Source: Palaemon carinicauda
Taxonomy: Eukaryota > Arthropoda > Malacostraca > Decapoda > Palaemonidae
DNA: 64,000 nucleotides
Assembly: GCF_036898095.1 (NCBI RefSeq)
Contig: NC_090750.1
Location: 93,962,245-94,026,244 of the forward strand
Direction: 5' to 3'
This document shows, piece by piece, positions 45,246-58,300 of the stretch (within the stretch, counting starts at the first letter, position 1; every line of letters begins with the position of its first letter). A model generated the notes under the pieces. It had not been told where the DNA came from. It was given only the letters and a program-made list of their open reading frames with translations, and did not search any database. A program made the position numbers and the translations under genes.

Positions 45246-45740
45246 TTCCTTGGTCAAATACTGTACGAGTCAAAACACAAAGAATCTCAATACTGTAAAT
45301 GGCTTGTGGCATCAACATACACAAGAGAAGTTGACAGCTAATGCACAAACAAATACAGATCAACCCACACTGTATCAATAGTTGTTCATACACATATTAA
45401 TACAGGTAATATAACTTTGTAAGGGCACTATAGAATAAGTTTATTGATGAACATTCCTTGGTCAAATACTGTACGCGTCAAAACAGAGGGAATCTCGATT
45501 CAGATAATGGCTGACGGTACCAACAAACAAGAAAAGTTTGCAGCAATTCCATTAGACAACGAGATGGTAAGCCCAATGATATCCACAGCAAGCAACATGA
45601 AGTACAGCAGATAGAGAGGTAAAAATCTACAGCCTGCTTCAGCACAAAAAAAGGAAAGACCGATGCTCCAGAACTCAAAAGAAATTTGGATCAAGACTCA
45701 TTCCATCAATAGCTGTCCACAAACATATTAAAACCAAAGA
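45246..45740. repeat. Diverged tandem duplication
   Basis: ATTCCTTGGTCAAATACTGTAC at 45246 recurs at 45455 (CATTCCTTGGTCAAATACTG). After it both copies carry GTCAAAACA, GAATCTC, ATGGCT, CAACA and a later ATCAATAG..CATACACATATTA-like block, with many substitutions. Confidence 0.65.
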
Positions 45741-45779
45741 TAAAGATCCATATTCCTCAGGTCAAGTTTAGAGATATCC

Positions 45780-46735
45780 GCAATTTATATATGCAGAAGA
45801 TCTGTGCTTAGCCATCTAGTCAGATTCCTCTACTACCAAAGTGAGCAAATTATCAGATGCTTTGAAAGATCTGAATGAATACTACAAGCAAAACTTCTCA
45901 AATGCCAACCCAGACAAAACACAGGAATACGCTTTCCATCTTAAACATCACCATACAAAAAGGGAGTTGAGTATCTCATGGAATGATAGCTTCCCTATCT
46001 TTTAGGGTGCATGTAAGGAAAGTAAAGGCAAAGATATCTACCCGAAATAACCTACTTAGAAAACTTGCCAAATCAAATTGTGGAAAAAATCCTCAAACCT
46101 TAAGACAAACAGCTCTGGCACTCGACTAATCCCCAGTCAGGGGAAGGTCATATCATTCCCATAAAGTTGACGATGAACTCAAGTATGTAGCATAACTACT
46201 GATGCCTTAAGACCAACACCCCTTCCAGTGCTCTATAGATTGGCAGGCCTTGCACCATCAAACATCCGCCAAAAAGGCCCAAAAATATAAATAAGAGAAT
46301 GATGAAAAGCACATCCTCTATGATCACTCTGGTGGTTAGACAGACTGAAATCCTGCAGTTAGCAGCTTACCACCTAGTACACTGGAGATGAACAAACCGC
46401 TTCTCACCTAGTGAGGCCATCCAAAGCCCATGCGAATCTCTTCCCCCATGGAACAAACCTCTGTAGAAAGGGTTGGGTTACTTCTAATCATGCAAGAGCT
46501 AGAGTTAGAGGAACTAGAGACAATCTTTATAAGAGGGATCTCGCCCCCTCTGCTGAGTGCCCATGTGGGCATCCCATCCAGACAATGGACCACACACTTC
46601 ATGGGTTTGAACAGGAGCCAATCTGTACAGATTTGGACCTCTACGAAAGCAATCAAGCCACTATGCTGTGGATACAATTTTCTTGCAATAATATGTGATG
46701 ATGAGGTCAAGCTGATAGGCCCTTCATTTATAATA
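45780..46735 (+). pseudogene. Decayed LINE ORF2 (RT palm to C-terminus)
   Basis: The plus strand reads FIYAEDLCLA near 45795 (the RT YxDD box with Asp changed to Glu), then a KDLNEYYKQNFSNANPDKTQ region, PTPLPVLYRLAGLAPSNIR near 46220, and at 46440-46640 a C-terminal block ending CPCGHPIQTMDHTLHGFEQE. This Cys/His block closes Jockey/CR1-like ORF2s. Stops and frame changes are frequent, and the N-terminal RT and endonuclease are absent. Confidence 0.75.
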
Positions 46736-47869
46736 TCAAATAAAATAAAATGAAGATTACTGGAAATATATTCTCAAGTAAAAAATGCTGAAAGTACATT
46801 AATCAAATGTATTTGAGCTGAGATTACATCTTGAGTTGCACTGAAAGAATTTTCCTGTAACAGGAAATAGAAAAAAAAAACATATTGTCTTTCTTCCTTA
46901 AAGGATAAACTGTCTCCTAAACATGGTAAGATCTAAAGATTTAGATAAAGAGCAAGAGATTAAAATAGAAGACTGATCAAAGCAGTATTCTTCAAATGTT
47001 TTTCTCTAAACATCTCAAAATATATTGCCTAAAACGGATGTGGCACAGTAGAACTCAAGCAAACATCTTGAAAAAGCAGCTGTTGAGAGAAGCACCTAAA
47101 CAAATATTCATGTAAAAATAAGCCGTTGAATACAACATCAAAACAAAATCTATGGACAGCATTTGACTCGAACCTTTTGAAATTAAGGTTTACAGAGGAG
47201 CTTTCAAATATAAGGACACATATTTCAAGCATCTTCACAAGGTGTGCTTAGAAAGGGCAAAAAGGATGGCATACAGCTTTATCTTCTTCCAGGTAAGCTT
47301 TAGTCACTCATAGTATAGCAAAAGGTGATTACTGTACTCCTTTAGATCCTCAGAAATAAGACAGTCAAGTTTAACAATGCAAGGAACACACTTATTTTGA
47401 GTTAAATCCATCCCAAATTTACCAAAGGTACAAAAAAAAAAAACCTTGGAACAGACAGAAGGATATCTATAAATCCTTTGAACGAATGAAGACAAATGAA
47501 GACTATTTTGGGTCAAGAGTGATATCCAGACCTGCATTAAATAAATCCTACAAAATTACAGCATATAAATGAACGGAAAAAATTAAACCCATCAAGAGTG
47601 GAAAAAGTAATCCTGACAAGCTTGTAACATCCTCAGGCTGGTAAGAATGAACTCAACTGCTGATTTATAATATTGGAAAAGTATTAAAGAGGACAAGTAA
47701 CCTTCAAATCCTTTATCCAAAGAGGAAAAATAAACAGAAAATATTTCTGGATCAAAGGACACTTCTAAAGTGAAAACCTAAATTGCTTACCAAGACTTTC
47801 ATCACAGAATTCAGGTGCAATATGAAAATCCAAATCATATTCACCAAAACAGTTTTCTAAATGGTCACT
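46736..47869. other. Unassigned AT-rich stretch
   Basis: No gene. Short phrases such as AAATCCTTT recur loosely at 47470, 47703 and 48785, hinting at old duplications. Confidence 0.35.
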
Positions 47870-48165
47870 CTATCTGCCTATTGGAAAAGTCTGCCTGGCA
47901 ATATGTTGGAGGGAGGTTCAAGACCCGTTCGGGCTCGATCGTTTCTTGTAGTGTCTGTAACATCACCATCCTTGTAAGCTAAGGATAGGGAGTTTGGGGG
48001 AGCCTATAGGCCTACCTGCTGAGTCATAAGCAGCCATTGACTGTTCCTCCCTGATCCTAACTTGATAGTAAAGGGGCTTGGGTGCTGATCCTACCAGTAT
48101 GTATATATGGTCAGTCTCTATGGCATTGCCACTGTCACTGTCCCTTGCCATTCATGATCAACTTT
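47870..48165 (+). repeat. Probable tRNA-derived SINE
   Basis: GGTTCAAGACC at about 47917 matches a pol III B box (GGTTCRANNCC) within a tRNA-like arm (GGGAGGTTCAAGACCCGTTC). It is followed by a non-tRNA body (CACCATCCTTGTAAGCTAAG, GGGGGAGCCTATAGGCCTAC, TATGGTCAGTCTCTATGGCA). I recall this body as dispersed in decapods. The A box is not convincing. Confidence 0.55.
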
Positions 48166-48334
48166 TAAACCATAATTCCTACAAAACTGAATTCAAAACA
48201 TATCAGCAGAGGAATAAACTAAGCATCATATAATTTGAGACTTCTAGCCAATATGGAAATTCCAAAAACTGTACAAAAACTTCTTCAACATCATTTAGTC
48301 CTGTGAGTTTTTTTATATCTGATTTCAGTGAGAT

Positions 48335-48760
48335 CAGTGTTACTGTCTGGACACGAGTCGTGGTATGACAATGAGAAATTATCCAACAGATTTTGTAGAT
48401 TTGAGAATAAACCCCTCAGAAGAATATTGGAAGTTAAATGGCAGGACAGGATTAGAAATTAAACTATAAGAGAGATTACTCAAGTGCCATCTGTGGATGA
48501 GATCATGGTGAGGGGTAGACGGAGAGGGTTTGGGCATGCTCTTTGCAGTCTCCAAGAGAGATTAGTTCAGCAAACTTTCAACTGGGCTCCACAAGGCACT
48601 AGAGGAGTTGGAAGACCCAGGCCTACATGGCTGGGGACGAAGCATGAAGTGGGAGATGATGAATGGGGAAGCATTGATTTACAAGCTCAAGATAGACAAC
48701 TGGCAAAATCTAACCAAGGCCCTTTGCGTCAATAGGAGTAGGAGATGATGATGGTTTCCA
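48335..48760 (+). pseudogene. LINE 3' end (C-terminus of non-LTR ORF2)
   Basis: The most readable copy of the family at 8795 and 9518. A YGHESW-like motif and LRRILEVKWQDRIRN come first, then TIREITQVPSVDEIMVRGRR, GFGHALCSLQERLVQQ and GVGRPRPTWL. It ends at a CAATAGGAGTAGGAGATGATGATG tail. The segment corresponds to the region after the RT thumb in RTE/CR1-like elements, and stops occur at several points. Confidence 0.75.
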
Positions 48761-48954
48761 CTGAAACGAAGGATGTACTCCTGAATCCTTTGCCGATATG
48801 AAAATCTTCCCATGGAAAAATGCCACAAAAGGAAACCTAACAAAATTCATTACACTTCTAAATGAAAATTGTCTCAAGATATGGTAATTGAATGTTTAAC
48901 TTCAATATTCATCCATACTGAAAAATATATCCCAATAAATATTAGCTCTGGGTG

Positions 48955-49302
48955 ATAGGAGGATAAATGTGAGAGAGGCAAGAGAGCGTGGTAGAAATGG
49001 GAATGAATGGCGAGCGATTGTGACGCAGTTCCGGTAGGCCCTGCTTCTTCCTCCGATGCTTTAGATGACCGCGGAGGTAGCAGCAGTAGGGGATTCAGCA
49101 TTATGAAGCTTCATCTGTGGTGGATAATGGGGGAGGGTGGGCTGTGGCACCCTAGCAGTACCAGCTGAACTCGGTTGAGTCCCTTGTTAGGCTGGGAGGA
49201 AAGTAGAGAGTAGAGGTCCCCTTTTTTGTTTTGTTTCATTTGTTGATGTCAGCTACCCCCCAAAATTGGGGGAAGTGCCTTGGTATATGTATGTATGTAT
49301 GT
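48955..49302 (-). repeat. Dispersed repeat family C, longest copy
   Basis: Inverted relative to 10158-10475 and longer by about 30 bp at the distal end (GAGAGAGGCAAGAGAGCGTG). It ends with TTGGTATATGTATGTATGTA. Confidence 0.9.
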
Positions 49303-51889
49303 ACTATATAACATTAATGTAAACAGTACATGAACTATAATTCATAATGCAATCTCTCTAATAAAGAAAGTATACATTTCCAACTTCTCATCAAATCTTT
49401 TGAACAGACTTGGATTTATTGTGCAAATCTGGTCAAGCAATTGCAGCATTTTATGTAATAAAGATGACCGAAGACACAAATATTTGTGGTACCGGATTAC
49501 TGTATGTTAAACAATCATAAATCCTCATGATCTGCTAATATTTCTTCTGAACAAATATATGCCATTGACTTCTATTTTCAATAAAAGTTCATCCAAAATT
49601 ACAGCAGAGTTACTTCCTGTACAAAGCAATAAGATTTCTTAAATTCTCTGCATATTCTAAGCAGATTTTGAAAATAATCTTTCCTTGACACATTTAACTG
49701 TTATCAAATCCTGTTAACCAACTGAAATGTGTCAAGGAGGTTTTAAGATTAACACAGAAACGGTGTAAGGAACAGTAAGATATCCAAATCCTTTTCAGGA
49801 TTCCAAAATCCTGCACAACCAACCAACAGTAGATTCTCCCAAAACACATGTGTTATACACCTGGCAAACTTGATAGCCAGGGTGTAACAAATTCTACATA
49901 AAAAAGGGATTTTGACGAAGGAAAAATCTATTTCTGGGAAGAGGCCTGTGATGCCCGGTGAAAGGTCCTTCTTTGTACCTTTCCTAATATAAATCTTCCA
50001 AATATACTAGAGAAAGATAAAAGCATGGAATGCAGAGGTTACAACCCTCGCGCGAACACCTTGTAGGTGTCGTGTATTTAACAAAGGCGTGCGAAAACCA
50101 CTATTCACAGGCTGTCTTCCAATTAGATAAGCCCTTCATCAATGGGGAGGCCCGTGACAGGCCCTAGTCTAAACTCCAAAAATAAGTGGCTCAAATCCGA
50201 TACGGCAAATTTAACTAGAACTTGACAAAATCAGACCACCTGAAACCAAGAAATATGGAAAACCAATGCAGAAAAAGAAGCCATATCGTCTTCCTGAGAA
50301 TCAAGTCTTCATAAAAAACCTGAGACCAAACTTGGTTGAAACCAATGTATTCATGACATTTCATCAAGAACAATTTTAAGATTTACAACTTTGCTTTAGC
50401 TTTTGTAAAGTCCCTCTATTACAGTACTATACAGTACATATCAACAACCATAGCATAATAAATACACATGACGCAGTTGGCAATCTATTAGGACAATATT
50501 TCACTTTCTGGAACATGAATGAGCCTGGCTATTAGTCAATGGTACCTTTGGCACAAGAATCTAATTGGGCATTAATTTGGCATGGCCATTTGCTTCAACA
50601 TTTGGTACAAACCAGCAGGAAATAATTTTACATTATATTTAACGAAATGAAAGATTCACTGCGTCAAATCTCAACGAAATGACGCAGTCGTGTGCATGTT
50701 GCACTTTTCTTTAGTCAACTACGCATTCAAGCAACATTACAGCAACTTGTCTTAGACATGTATTGGGTGATACTGTACTCCTTTCTAAACAGTTCCTACC
50801 ATTCATAATATAAACAGAAATGAGCCGAAACTCTTCCATGTCCTTTGTGGGACAAGTTACACAATTAACTAAAAATGCCCTACAATTAATGACTCTTTAT
50901 TAACATTCTGTGACTTTTAATGTTTCTCAAGATTCAAGGATAAACTAGTCCAGTTACTACTATCCTATCACACAAAACAATAACACTAACTTCGTAAGCC
51001 TATTTAAGCTCACACTAGATTGTTCCTCTTCACATCAAATTAATGAAGATATACACTGCAAGATAAAGATATTTTTCTTAGTAATCAATTCTTTAAAGCA
51101 GGGACAGACAATTACTGGAAAAAGTTATAATTAAATTACATTCATATTTTGGAAATTATGCATCTTACAGCAGAACGTATTGTTTATTAGAGCATTCAAC
51201 TTTTGAAGCCAGTGGAAGATTTACGGCTAATCACGCCACTCTCTGGAAATTCCATATTCAATAACTGAACTCAACATCAAGTTAATGCAATCACTTTAAA
51301 GAATTAGGATACGAAAAAACTGAATTACCTAAAAAACATCTGATGAAAAGGAAACTTTTTCACTTCTTCGGTAAAATTATCCAACTACTGTACTCATGTT
51401 TGGAACAGCGATACTTTCCAAGGAAATTATTACTTATATCAGTTACAATGAAATCAGGAACCTTTCTTCATATGGAATTCTAAACAACAGTCAAGGGTTT
51501 TCTTAGGTCATTTTAAAAATTTAAAAACTAAAGCCATTTGTTTCCTCGTCAGTCATAATTCTAAAAGGAAATTTGGCTGTGGTGTTAGCCAAATAGAACT
51601 TCAAAAATACAACTCTTTGTTAAGTTACAACTGGGACTCAAGAAGATTTCTCTTAAGACCAATGCCAGGCTATCTTGGGTTCTGTGATATTTCAAAACAC
51701 CTTGGAGAATTTAGCATAAGCTAATAAATAACTCTATCAATAAAACAAAAATGCCAGCAGCATGGTTTCAAGTTATAAATATTCCACATTTTAAGTATCA
51801 AGCTATTTAAAATACATCGTATCCGAGCCAAAATTAACCAACTGGAAGACGACCCAGCGATAAACCGATCCAGTAAACAACCAGTTTTC
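49303..51889. other. Unassigned AT-rich stretch
   Basis: Positions 49915-50165 (GGGATTTTGACGAAGGAAAA, then AGAGGCCTGTGATGCCCGGT) have the look of a dispersed repeat known to me from decapods, but there is one copy here. Nothing else is recognised. Confidence 0.35.
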
Positions 51890-52045
51890 ACTTACCATTT
51901 AGACTCTTCATTAAGATGAGAAATACAGCGTCACCGATCACAGGAGGGAGCCAGGGACCGTTCGGGGATTCTACGTGGTTTCCGGTGGCGAGGCAGCAGG
52001 GGAGACTCGACAAGTGCCATAAAAATGAGATCAGCCCCAAGGGGT
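51890..52045 (-). other. CpG-rich patch with possible 5' splice site on minus strand
   Basis: A CpG-rich segment (51935-52015) ends on the minus strand at AAATG|GTAAGTG (51889-51900), a strong splice donor. It could be a first exon reading leftward, but no protein frame or promoter element supports it. Confidence 0.25.
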
Positions 52046-52140
52046 GGTGGCCTTTATTGATTAAAACTTTTCCAATAACAAATTATACCTGGAAGATTAG
52101 ATTCAAGAATACAGTAAGGTTAAAACGTTAAAAAATTAAC

Positions 52141-53052
52141 ATTATTTTGACATATGTCTGGAACATAATAAAAAAATTAACCTTATTTTGACATAAACAT
52201 TAAAAAATCTACCTTAGTTTGGCATATGTCTGGAACATAAAAAAAAAATTAACCTTATTTGACATATGCCTGGAACAAAAATTACAAAATTAACCTTATT
52301 TTGACATATCTGGAACAAAATTACAAAATTTAACCTTATTTTGACATATGTCTGGAACATAAAAAAAAATTAACCTTATTTTGACATAGTCTGGAACAAA
52401 CAAAAAAAATTAACCTTATTTTGACATAAGTCTGGAACAAACATTACAAAATTTAACCTTATTTTGACATATGTCTGGAACAAACATTACAAAATTTAAC
52501 CTTATTTTGACATAAGTCTGGAACAAAATTAAAAAATTAACCTTATTTTGACATAAGTCTGGAACAAACATGAAAAAAATTAACCTTATTTTGACATATG
52601 TCTGGAACAAACATTACAAAATTTAACCTTATTTTGACATAAGTCTGGAACAAATATTAAAAAATTAACCTTATTTTGACATAAGTCTGGAACAAAAAAA
52701 AATTAACCTTATTTTGACATATGTCTGGAACATAAAAAAAAATTAACCTTATTTTGACATAAGTCTGGAACAAACATTAAAAAATCAACCTTATTTTGAC
52801 ATATGTCTGGAACATAAAAAAAAATTAACCTTATTTTGACATATGTCTGGAACATAAAAAAAAATTAACCTTATTTTGACATAAGTCTGGAACAAACATT
52901 ACAAAATTTAACCTTATTTTGACATATGTCTGGAACATAAAAAAGAAATTAACCTTATTTTGACATATGTCTGGAACCATAAAAAAAAATTAACCTTATT
53001 TTGACATATGTCTGGAACAAACATTAAAAATTTAACCTTATTTTGACATAAA
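52141..53052. repeat. 41 bp minisatellite, about 22 units
   Basis: The unit is TTAACCTTATTTTGACATAT or ..ATAA, followed by GTCTGGAACA and a variable A-rich spacer. Two unit types (GACATATG and GACATAAG) intermix. A-tract length varies between units. Confidence 0.97.
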
Positions 53053-56000
53053 TTTAAACTATGAGTGATCTTATACAGTGCAAGAAATATGCTCTAAACC
53101 CAGCTCTAAAATAATAGGGAAAATAAGCCTAATATAACTTTACCTACAGTTCACCTGGACATTCTAAAGATGTCAACAATTATAACGCTTTAATTTAAAA
53201 CGCCAAAGTACAAGAAGATTAAACATTGCCATAATGTCTTCTTAAATATCTACTTCTACATAAACACACAAGTTTTGCTATCAAACATTTTTAACTAAAT
53301 ACTGTCCCTTTATCTAGGCTTCTACTAACTCTGCTTTCTTATCAAAAAGTTAATTGTGTTTTTTAATTTAATTGCCCATACAGTAAATCACAAAAATGAA
53401 TTGACTTTCTATTACCTATTTTCATCTATAACATAAAAATAATCTTTATAATCACCAAAAATATCTCCTATTGCAAATATACGGTCAAGAATTACGAAAA
53501 TAAAACACAACCGAAAGAAAGTACTTCAAATACTTCACCTAATGCTACGCAACAAAATCTTTAAATTCAAGATAATAAAACAAATCCCATAAGCAACATC
53601 TTGAAGAGGTCTTCCTATTAAACAACAAAATGGATACCAGACTTATGTCAAAAGAAGTATTAATGCAAACATCAAAGTTCTCCAACAGTAATTCCATCAC
53701 ATTCAGTATAAAATTATACATCCTTTTCTACATAAATATAAACTAAGTTGTACTATACTGCAGGAGTGGCCAAGGTCATTCATTCATAAAACTATTTTGT
53801 GACAAAAGGACCTAGTCTACAAATCATATTTACACTTTTAAGACTGTTATATCTACGTGGAATTCAAGTGCATGTGAATATTAACATGATAAAAAAAGTT
53901 CTGGTAATAAATTGAAGAGTCTAAACATTTAAATACATATACAGTATATCAAATAACTTTATAGATTAAACCTCTTCATACCATAGAAAATTACATAAGA
54001 ATATAATTTATAATCGGGTACAAAACTAAGAAAAATTACCTGAGTTAAACATTATACAATTTCTGAGATAATACTGTATAGTTTCATGAATACAAACCTT
54101 ATCTAAATTGATACTTTATCACTGGGATATGCATAGAAATATGTTGTGTATTGTAGATTGTGTAGTACAGCAATCTACTTGCACCAAACCTCCCCCTTTA
54201 ATGGAAAGTGTGCTATTTCCACATATTAAAGCCTTTGCTTCATCATTTTGCCTGAATTCTTAGTGAGAGGCAACATTCAATTTCCAGGATTATATAATTT
54301 TCAAATAAACCTGTTTCTTAATCCAGGATGGAAATAAATGAAGAACTCTCATATTAAGTGGAAGGATTTAAACCGACATATGGAATTGGGTGGTAAGATC
54401 TAAATTTATCAAGATCACTCAAAATAGGACAACTACGGTGCTGGTATCTGGAACTTGTAAGATGGTTTAAATCTTTGGTTATCTTGGATCATCTATTAAG
54501 TAAGTCCATAAGTAAACGACGTCTGGATGTTAAGCCACGAGGTCACGTACAGAATAGCACAAACCTTGACACGACAGAAAGCAGCCCTAAATACCATGTT
54601 GTCTATAGTTTCTGGAATAGTTAGCCTTCCCCTTATTGCAGAAACAATTAAAAATCATCATAACAAACTGCAGAAGTATTACATCCTCAAGACTGTGAGG
54701 GATGTTGACCAACACTTCAATATATCTTCCTTTTGCAATTCAACACTTTGAGAGTAATTTACATATAAACACATATTTCAAATGTTTAGCTTTAATACCA
54801 ATGTGTAACTTCTTCATATGCTTGGATAAAGCAGAGATAAAGCTAACCTCAAGCGATGGAAATCTTATTTGGCGAAAGTTCTGGTCTGATGCCGACGAGT
54901 CAGAATCCCAACTGAATACTTGAGACAAAAAAAGGACTTTGTATTCTTTTGAAATCACAGGAGACTCCATGACAAAACCTAAGTGTAACTAAGAGATTCC
55001 AACTGTGCACTGGAAAGCATTTTCTTTTAAATAGCCATAGTTGATCAGTGACAGGATACTAAGTGGGGGAATAGTCATCTTGACACAACTACCTGGGTTT
55101 TGTATTCTTGCCCGAAATTTGGAAGTCTTGAGAGGATCCCAATCCTCTTTCAAGAATTATCCTTGAAGTTAATCCATCGATCTGAGATAGAAAACTAAAA
55201 TGAAAGACGGTTTCAAGTGACTTACATAAAAGTTTTATAGCTTCTCTCGGAAAACTTCTTTGAACGAGATTAAAATTCCACATTAGAAGTTGAAATATAA
55301 TGGATGTGCTCTCAGGTTTTAAAGTACAAATCCTAATCTCTCTGTGTATAAAACTATGTTACCTGATCAGCGAAAATAACAATCTATTTCATAACAATAG
55401 TAGAAAAACATGTCCGTCGTTCAACACAACACTTCAGAGGGGGAAAGACTACATCTTCATCACACAAATCCAATGACAAAGGATTTCTTAAATTCTATAT
55501 CTACCAGTAATTAAAGAGATATAGATACGTTTATAAGGATATAGAAATTACTCCCTGAGGAATGAACCTGTACTTGCTATTTGGGACAGTCGACAAGAAT
55601 GCACTGCCATTCTGGAAATACAGGAATCTTTTGACTTGTAAAGGATTTTGTACGTTATCTCCTTAAATGTTCCTAATGATGAGCCAACATTGACGATATA
55701 TCCAACATTATTGCAGTCTTTCTTCCTATGAATAAATTGTCAAAGACCTACAAAGATTTCCTCATTATCAATTGTACTCCAGCACGAAATGTACTGCAAA
55801 GGTTTACTCAGAATTGTTATGACATTGGCAATTTGTGAGGTCAGATTAAAAACCAGAGAAAAAAACATTGTAACATCAATGTAAAAAAAAAACTCTGGAA
55901 AACTGTACTCACAAATTGCCAATGTCACACAATTCCTAAATTGTATTCAAAATTGTTACAGAATACTAATGCAATTACTTTAAATGTTAAACTGTTCACA

Positions 56001-57014
56001 TTTCTGTGGAATGAATCTTCCTTGAAGATAATACATTCTACTGGAGTAAAAGACAGTACTAAAAGAGTAAAAAGTTTCAAGCACGTGATTCTTCAATGAT
56101 GGGCTTTCTAAAAGTTTAGTAAGTCCTCTTAAAAAACTTCTATAAAGGAGACTAAAGCCCCAATATGGATGATAAATTAAACAAGAAGGAAGCACTTAGG
56201 TTTCGAGATAGCTGGAAACCATAGCACATCTACAGCACAAACATGTTTGTTGTCAAACACACTACTTCAGATGTGGGAAATATGTAGTTTAAAAATCCAA
56301 ATATGAAGGACGTCTTAGATTCTACACATCCTTGCAATTATACATTAATAGAAGCCAGTCTGTACTAAAGAATCCTCTCCCTTCTGCTAAGGAAATGAGC
56401 AAGAATATTTTCATTCCAGGAAGACGTACGGAACCGAGAAAATCTGTCAGCCTGTAGAGGATTTCGGATTTTGTCAAACAGATCCTCCATTCATGATACT
56501 AGTAGCTATTCAACCAACACTGTTGTAACCTTACTCCATATGAACTAATCCTGAAAGACCATAAGTGTTTCTCTGCAGTACTCTGAATTGTCCTGATATT
56601 GACACTTTGTGATATCCGTACGTTCTTTGTTATTCATATGAACACACATTATAATCTTACAAAAACAAATCACTAGAAACAGACATTTTCAATTGGAACA
56701 GAATTTGCCACTTCTGCAGTATATGTACATTTTAAAACCCTACTAGAATTATTAACAAGCAGAACACCTTTCATAGGATCTTAGCAAAATTGAGCTACAA
56801 GATGAAAAAATGGATACAAAAATTAATGAATCTAATTGCTACAAAACCTTTTAGCTGAGTGGAACCAAAAAATCAGATTGTTTATTTCAGATATAATGGA
56901 TTCATTCAAGGACAGGTGATTCCAAAAATCAAAACAGGAACATTATTAAATTCAAAATTTCAGAAAAACCTAAATGTATTCTGCTTATTAATAATGTTAT
57001 AAAAATTACACATT
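53053..57014. other. Unassigned AT-rich stretch with internal duplication and a hairpin
   Basis: Positions 55085-55700 and 55985-56620 are diverged direct copies (see findings). A hairpin lies at 55810-55936. No coding frame with recognisable family. Confidence 0.45.
55810..55936. repeat. Imperfect inverted repeat (hairpin)
   Basis: GAATTGTTATGACATTGGCAATTTGTGAG at the left (given here by its parts GAATTGT and CATTGGCAATTTGTGA) pairs with TCACAAATTGCCAATGTCAC and ACAATTC at the right. The arms are about 28 bp with a 70 bp loop containing a smaller CATTGTAACATCAATG stem. Confidence 0.75.
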
Positions 57015-57200
57015 TGGAAGTAATTTGTATTTTTCCTAACTATACAAACCTGAACTCTTTACTATGGGATATATGTATTAAGCGTAGCTGGAATCGAGCC
57101 ATAAACTTGTACGCAAGGTGTCAATGACCCTCCGCTAGTTAGCAGGGGGGTAGAATAGCTCTCACACTCACCCAGTTTGTAGTTAGAAAAAATACAAATG
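57015..57200 (-). repeat. DIRS A 3' inverted terminal repeat
   Basis: GGAAGTAATTTGTATTTTTC, CTATGGGATATATGTATTAA, GTAGCTGGAATCGAGCCATA, TGTCAATGACCCTCCGCTAG and CTCACACTCACCCA are the inverse of blocks at 59225-59410. Confidence 0.7.
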
Positions 57201-57635
57201 ACTTCGCTCTTTACTAAGAAGACTCCCTCTTAGGTGGGTGAAAGTCCGAACCTAAACTAGTTGGGAAACTTGACTTTGGGTTCGACTCTGAGATCGTTAG
57301 AGCGTGAGAGAGGTACCCTGACACCTCGTGAACTCTCAGTCTGATAAGCTGTACAGTTGACTGCCTGGGCAACCATGGTGAATGAGTGGAAAACAAGCAC
57401 TGTGACTTGAACAGGTAAGGATAGTGTTAAACATGTTTTCATGCTTGAACCTAGACATTACCTGTCTCCCACTCGAAGGGAGATGGACATAACAAAGTAT
57501 AGAACATATTCTAGACCATATAAGGGAGAGGCTTCTTACCTGCAGTCAGGGGTAAGACAGCTTGCAGAGTCCTCCAGATGCTGTGACCCAAGAGGGGAAG
57601 ATGAAGAAAGAAAGGCCAGTTATTCTATCCACTCA

Positions 57636-58300
57636 TCACAAACTATAACCAGGTAAAGATTGCCCTCCACCGACAGCTACTTGTCCTGTAAGGGAGCTGA
57701 GGTACCTTAAACCATTTCTTGAGCAGCCTCTATGGGATACATTCTGCAGATAGCGGGAGGTGAAGGTTGTTTGCCTTTGCCAGACACTCACTTGGAGTAT
57801 CTGCGCCCCAGAGAAGTTTCTCTTAAACGCTAGGGACGTACTTATGCCCTTAACGTCATGAGCTCTGGGTCTAGGTTCTTGTTGATTAGAGTTGCCATTA
57901 AGTGTATAGACAATGGCCTGTGGAATCCATACAGAGTTCGTGTCCTTTGCGATTCTCCTCTTGATCCTGCCCATGCTGACAAACAGTCGTATGATATGCG
58001 GGCGTGCTCCAGATGTGCGCTTGAGGAAGCACTGAAGTGCTCTCACAGGACACAGTAACAACTGATCAGAATCATCGGTCACATCACAAAGACTTGAAAT
58101 CCGGAAGGGCTCGAAACTAGACACCGATACAACTGGATTCCGAGCCTTAGCTACAAACTTAGGGACGACGCTGAGTGTTACCTGGCCCCAACACCTTGAA
58201 TGGGCATCCTAGGAAAGACCATGCAATTCACTGACCCTTTTAGCAGAGGCAAGGGCAAGAAGGAAAACGGTCTTCAGGGTCGGGCCACGATGTGGAGGCA
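57636..58300 (-). pseudogene. DIRS A tyrosine recombinase (C-terminal catalytic part)
   Basis: Integrates DIRS circles by site-specific-type recombination. The minus strand opens at about 58290 with TLKTVFLLALASAKRVSELH, containing the first catalytic Arg. After a disturbed segment, SSFEPFRISSLCDVTDDSDQ and LLLCPVRALQCFLKRT (58025-58124) follow. Then AHDVK (Arg of the His-x-x-Arg box replaced by Lys), ISTSLAF, the aromatic QVSVWQ segment, and TSRYLQNV with the candidate nucleophile Tyr. Downstream at 57214-57440 a short PVQVTVLVFHSFTMVAQAVN segment continues the element's 3' part. Confidence 0.75.

Noticed and set aside
47870..48165. Possible tRNA gene
   Set aside because: Only a B-box-like arm is present; no cloverleaf, anticodon arm or A box can be drawn. 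A SINE is the better call.
52141..53052. Regular array considered as a CRISPR array
   Set aside because: The genome is eukaryotic, spacers are A-rich variants rather than unique sequences, and units vary in length; it is a minisatellite.
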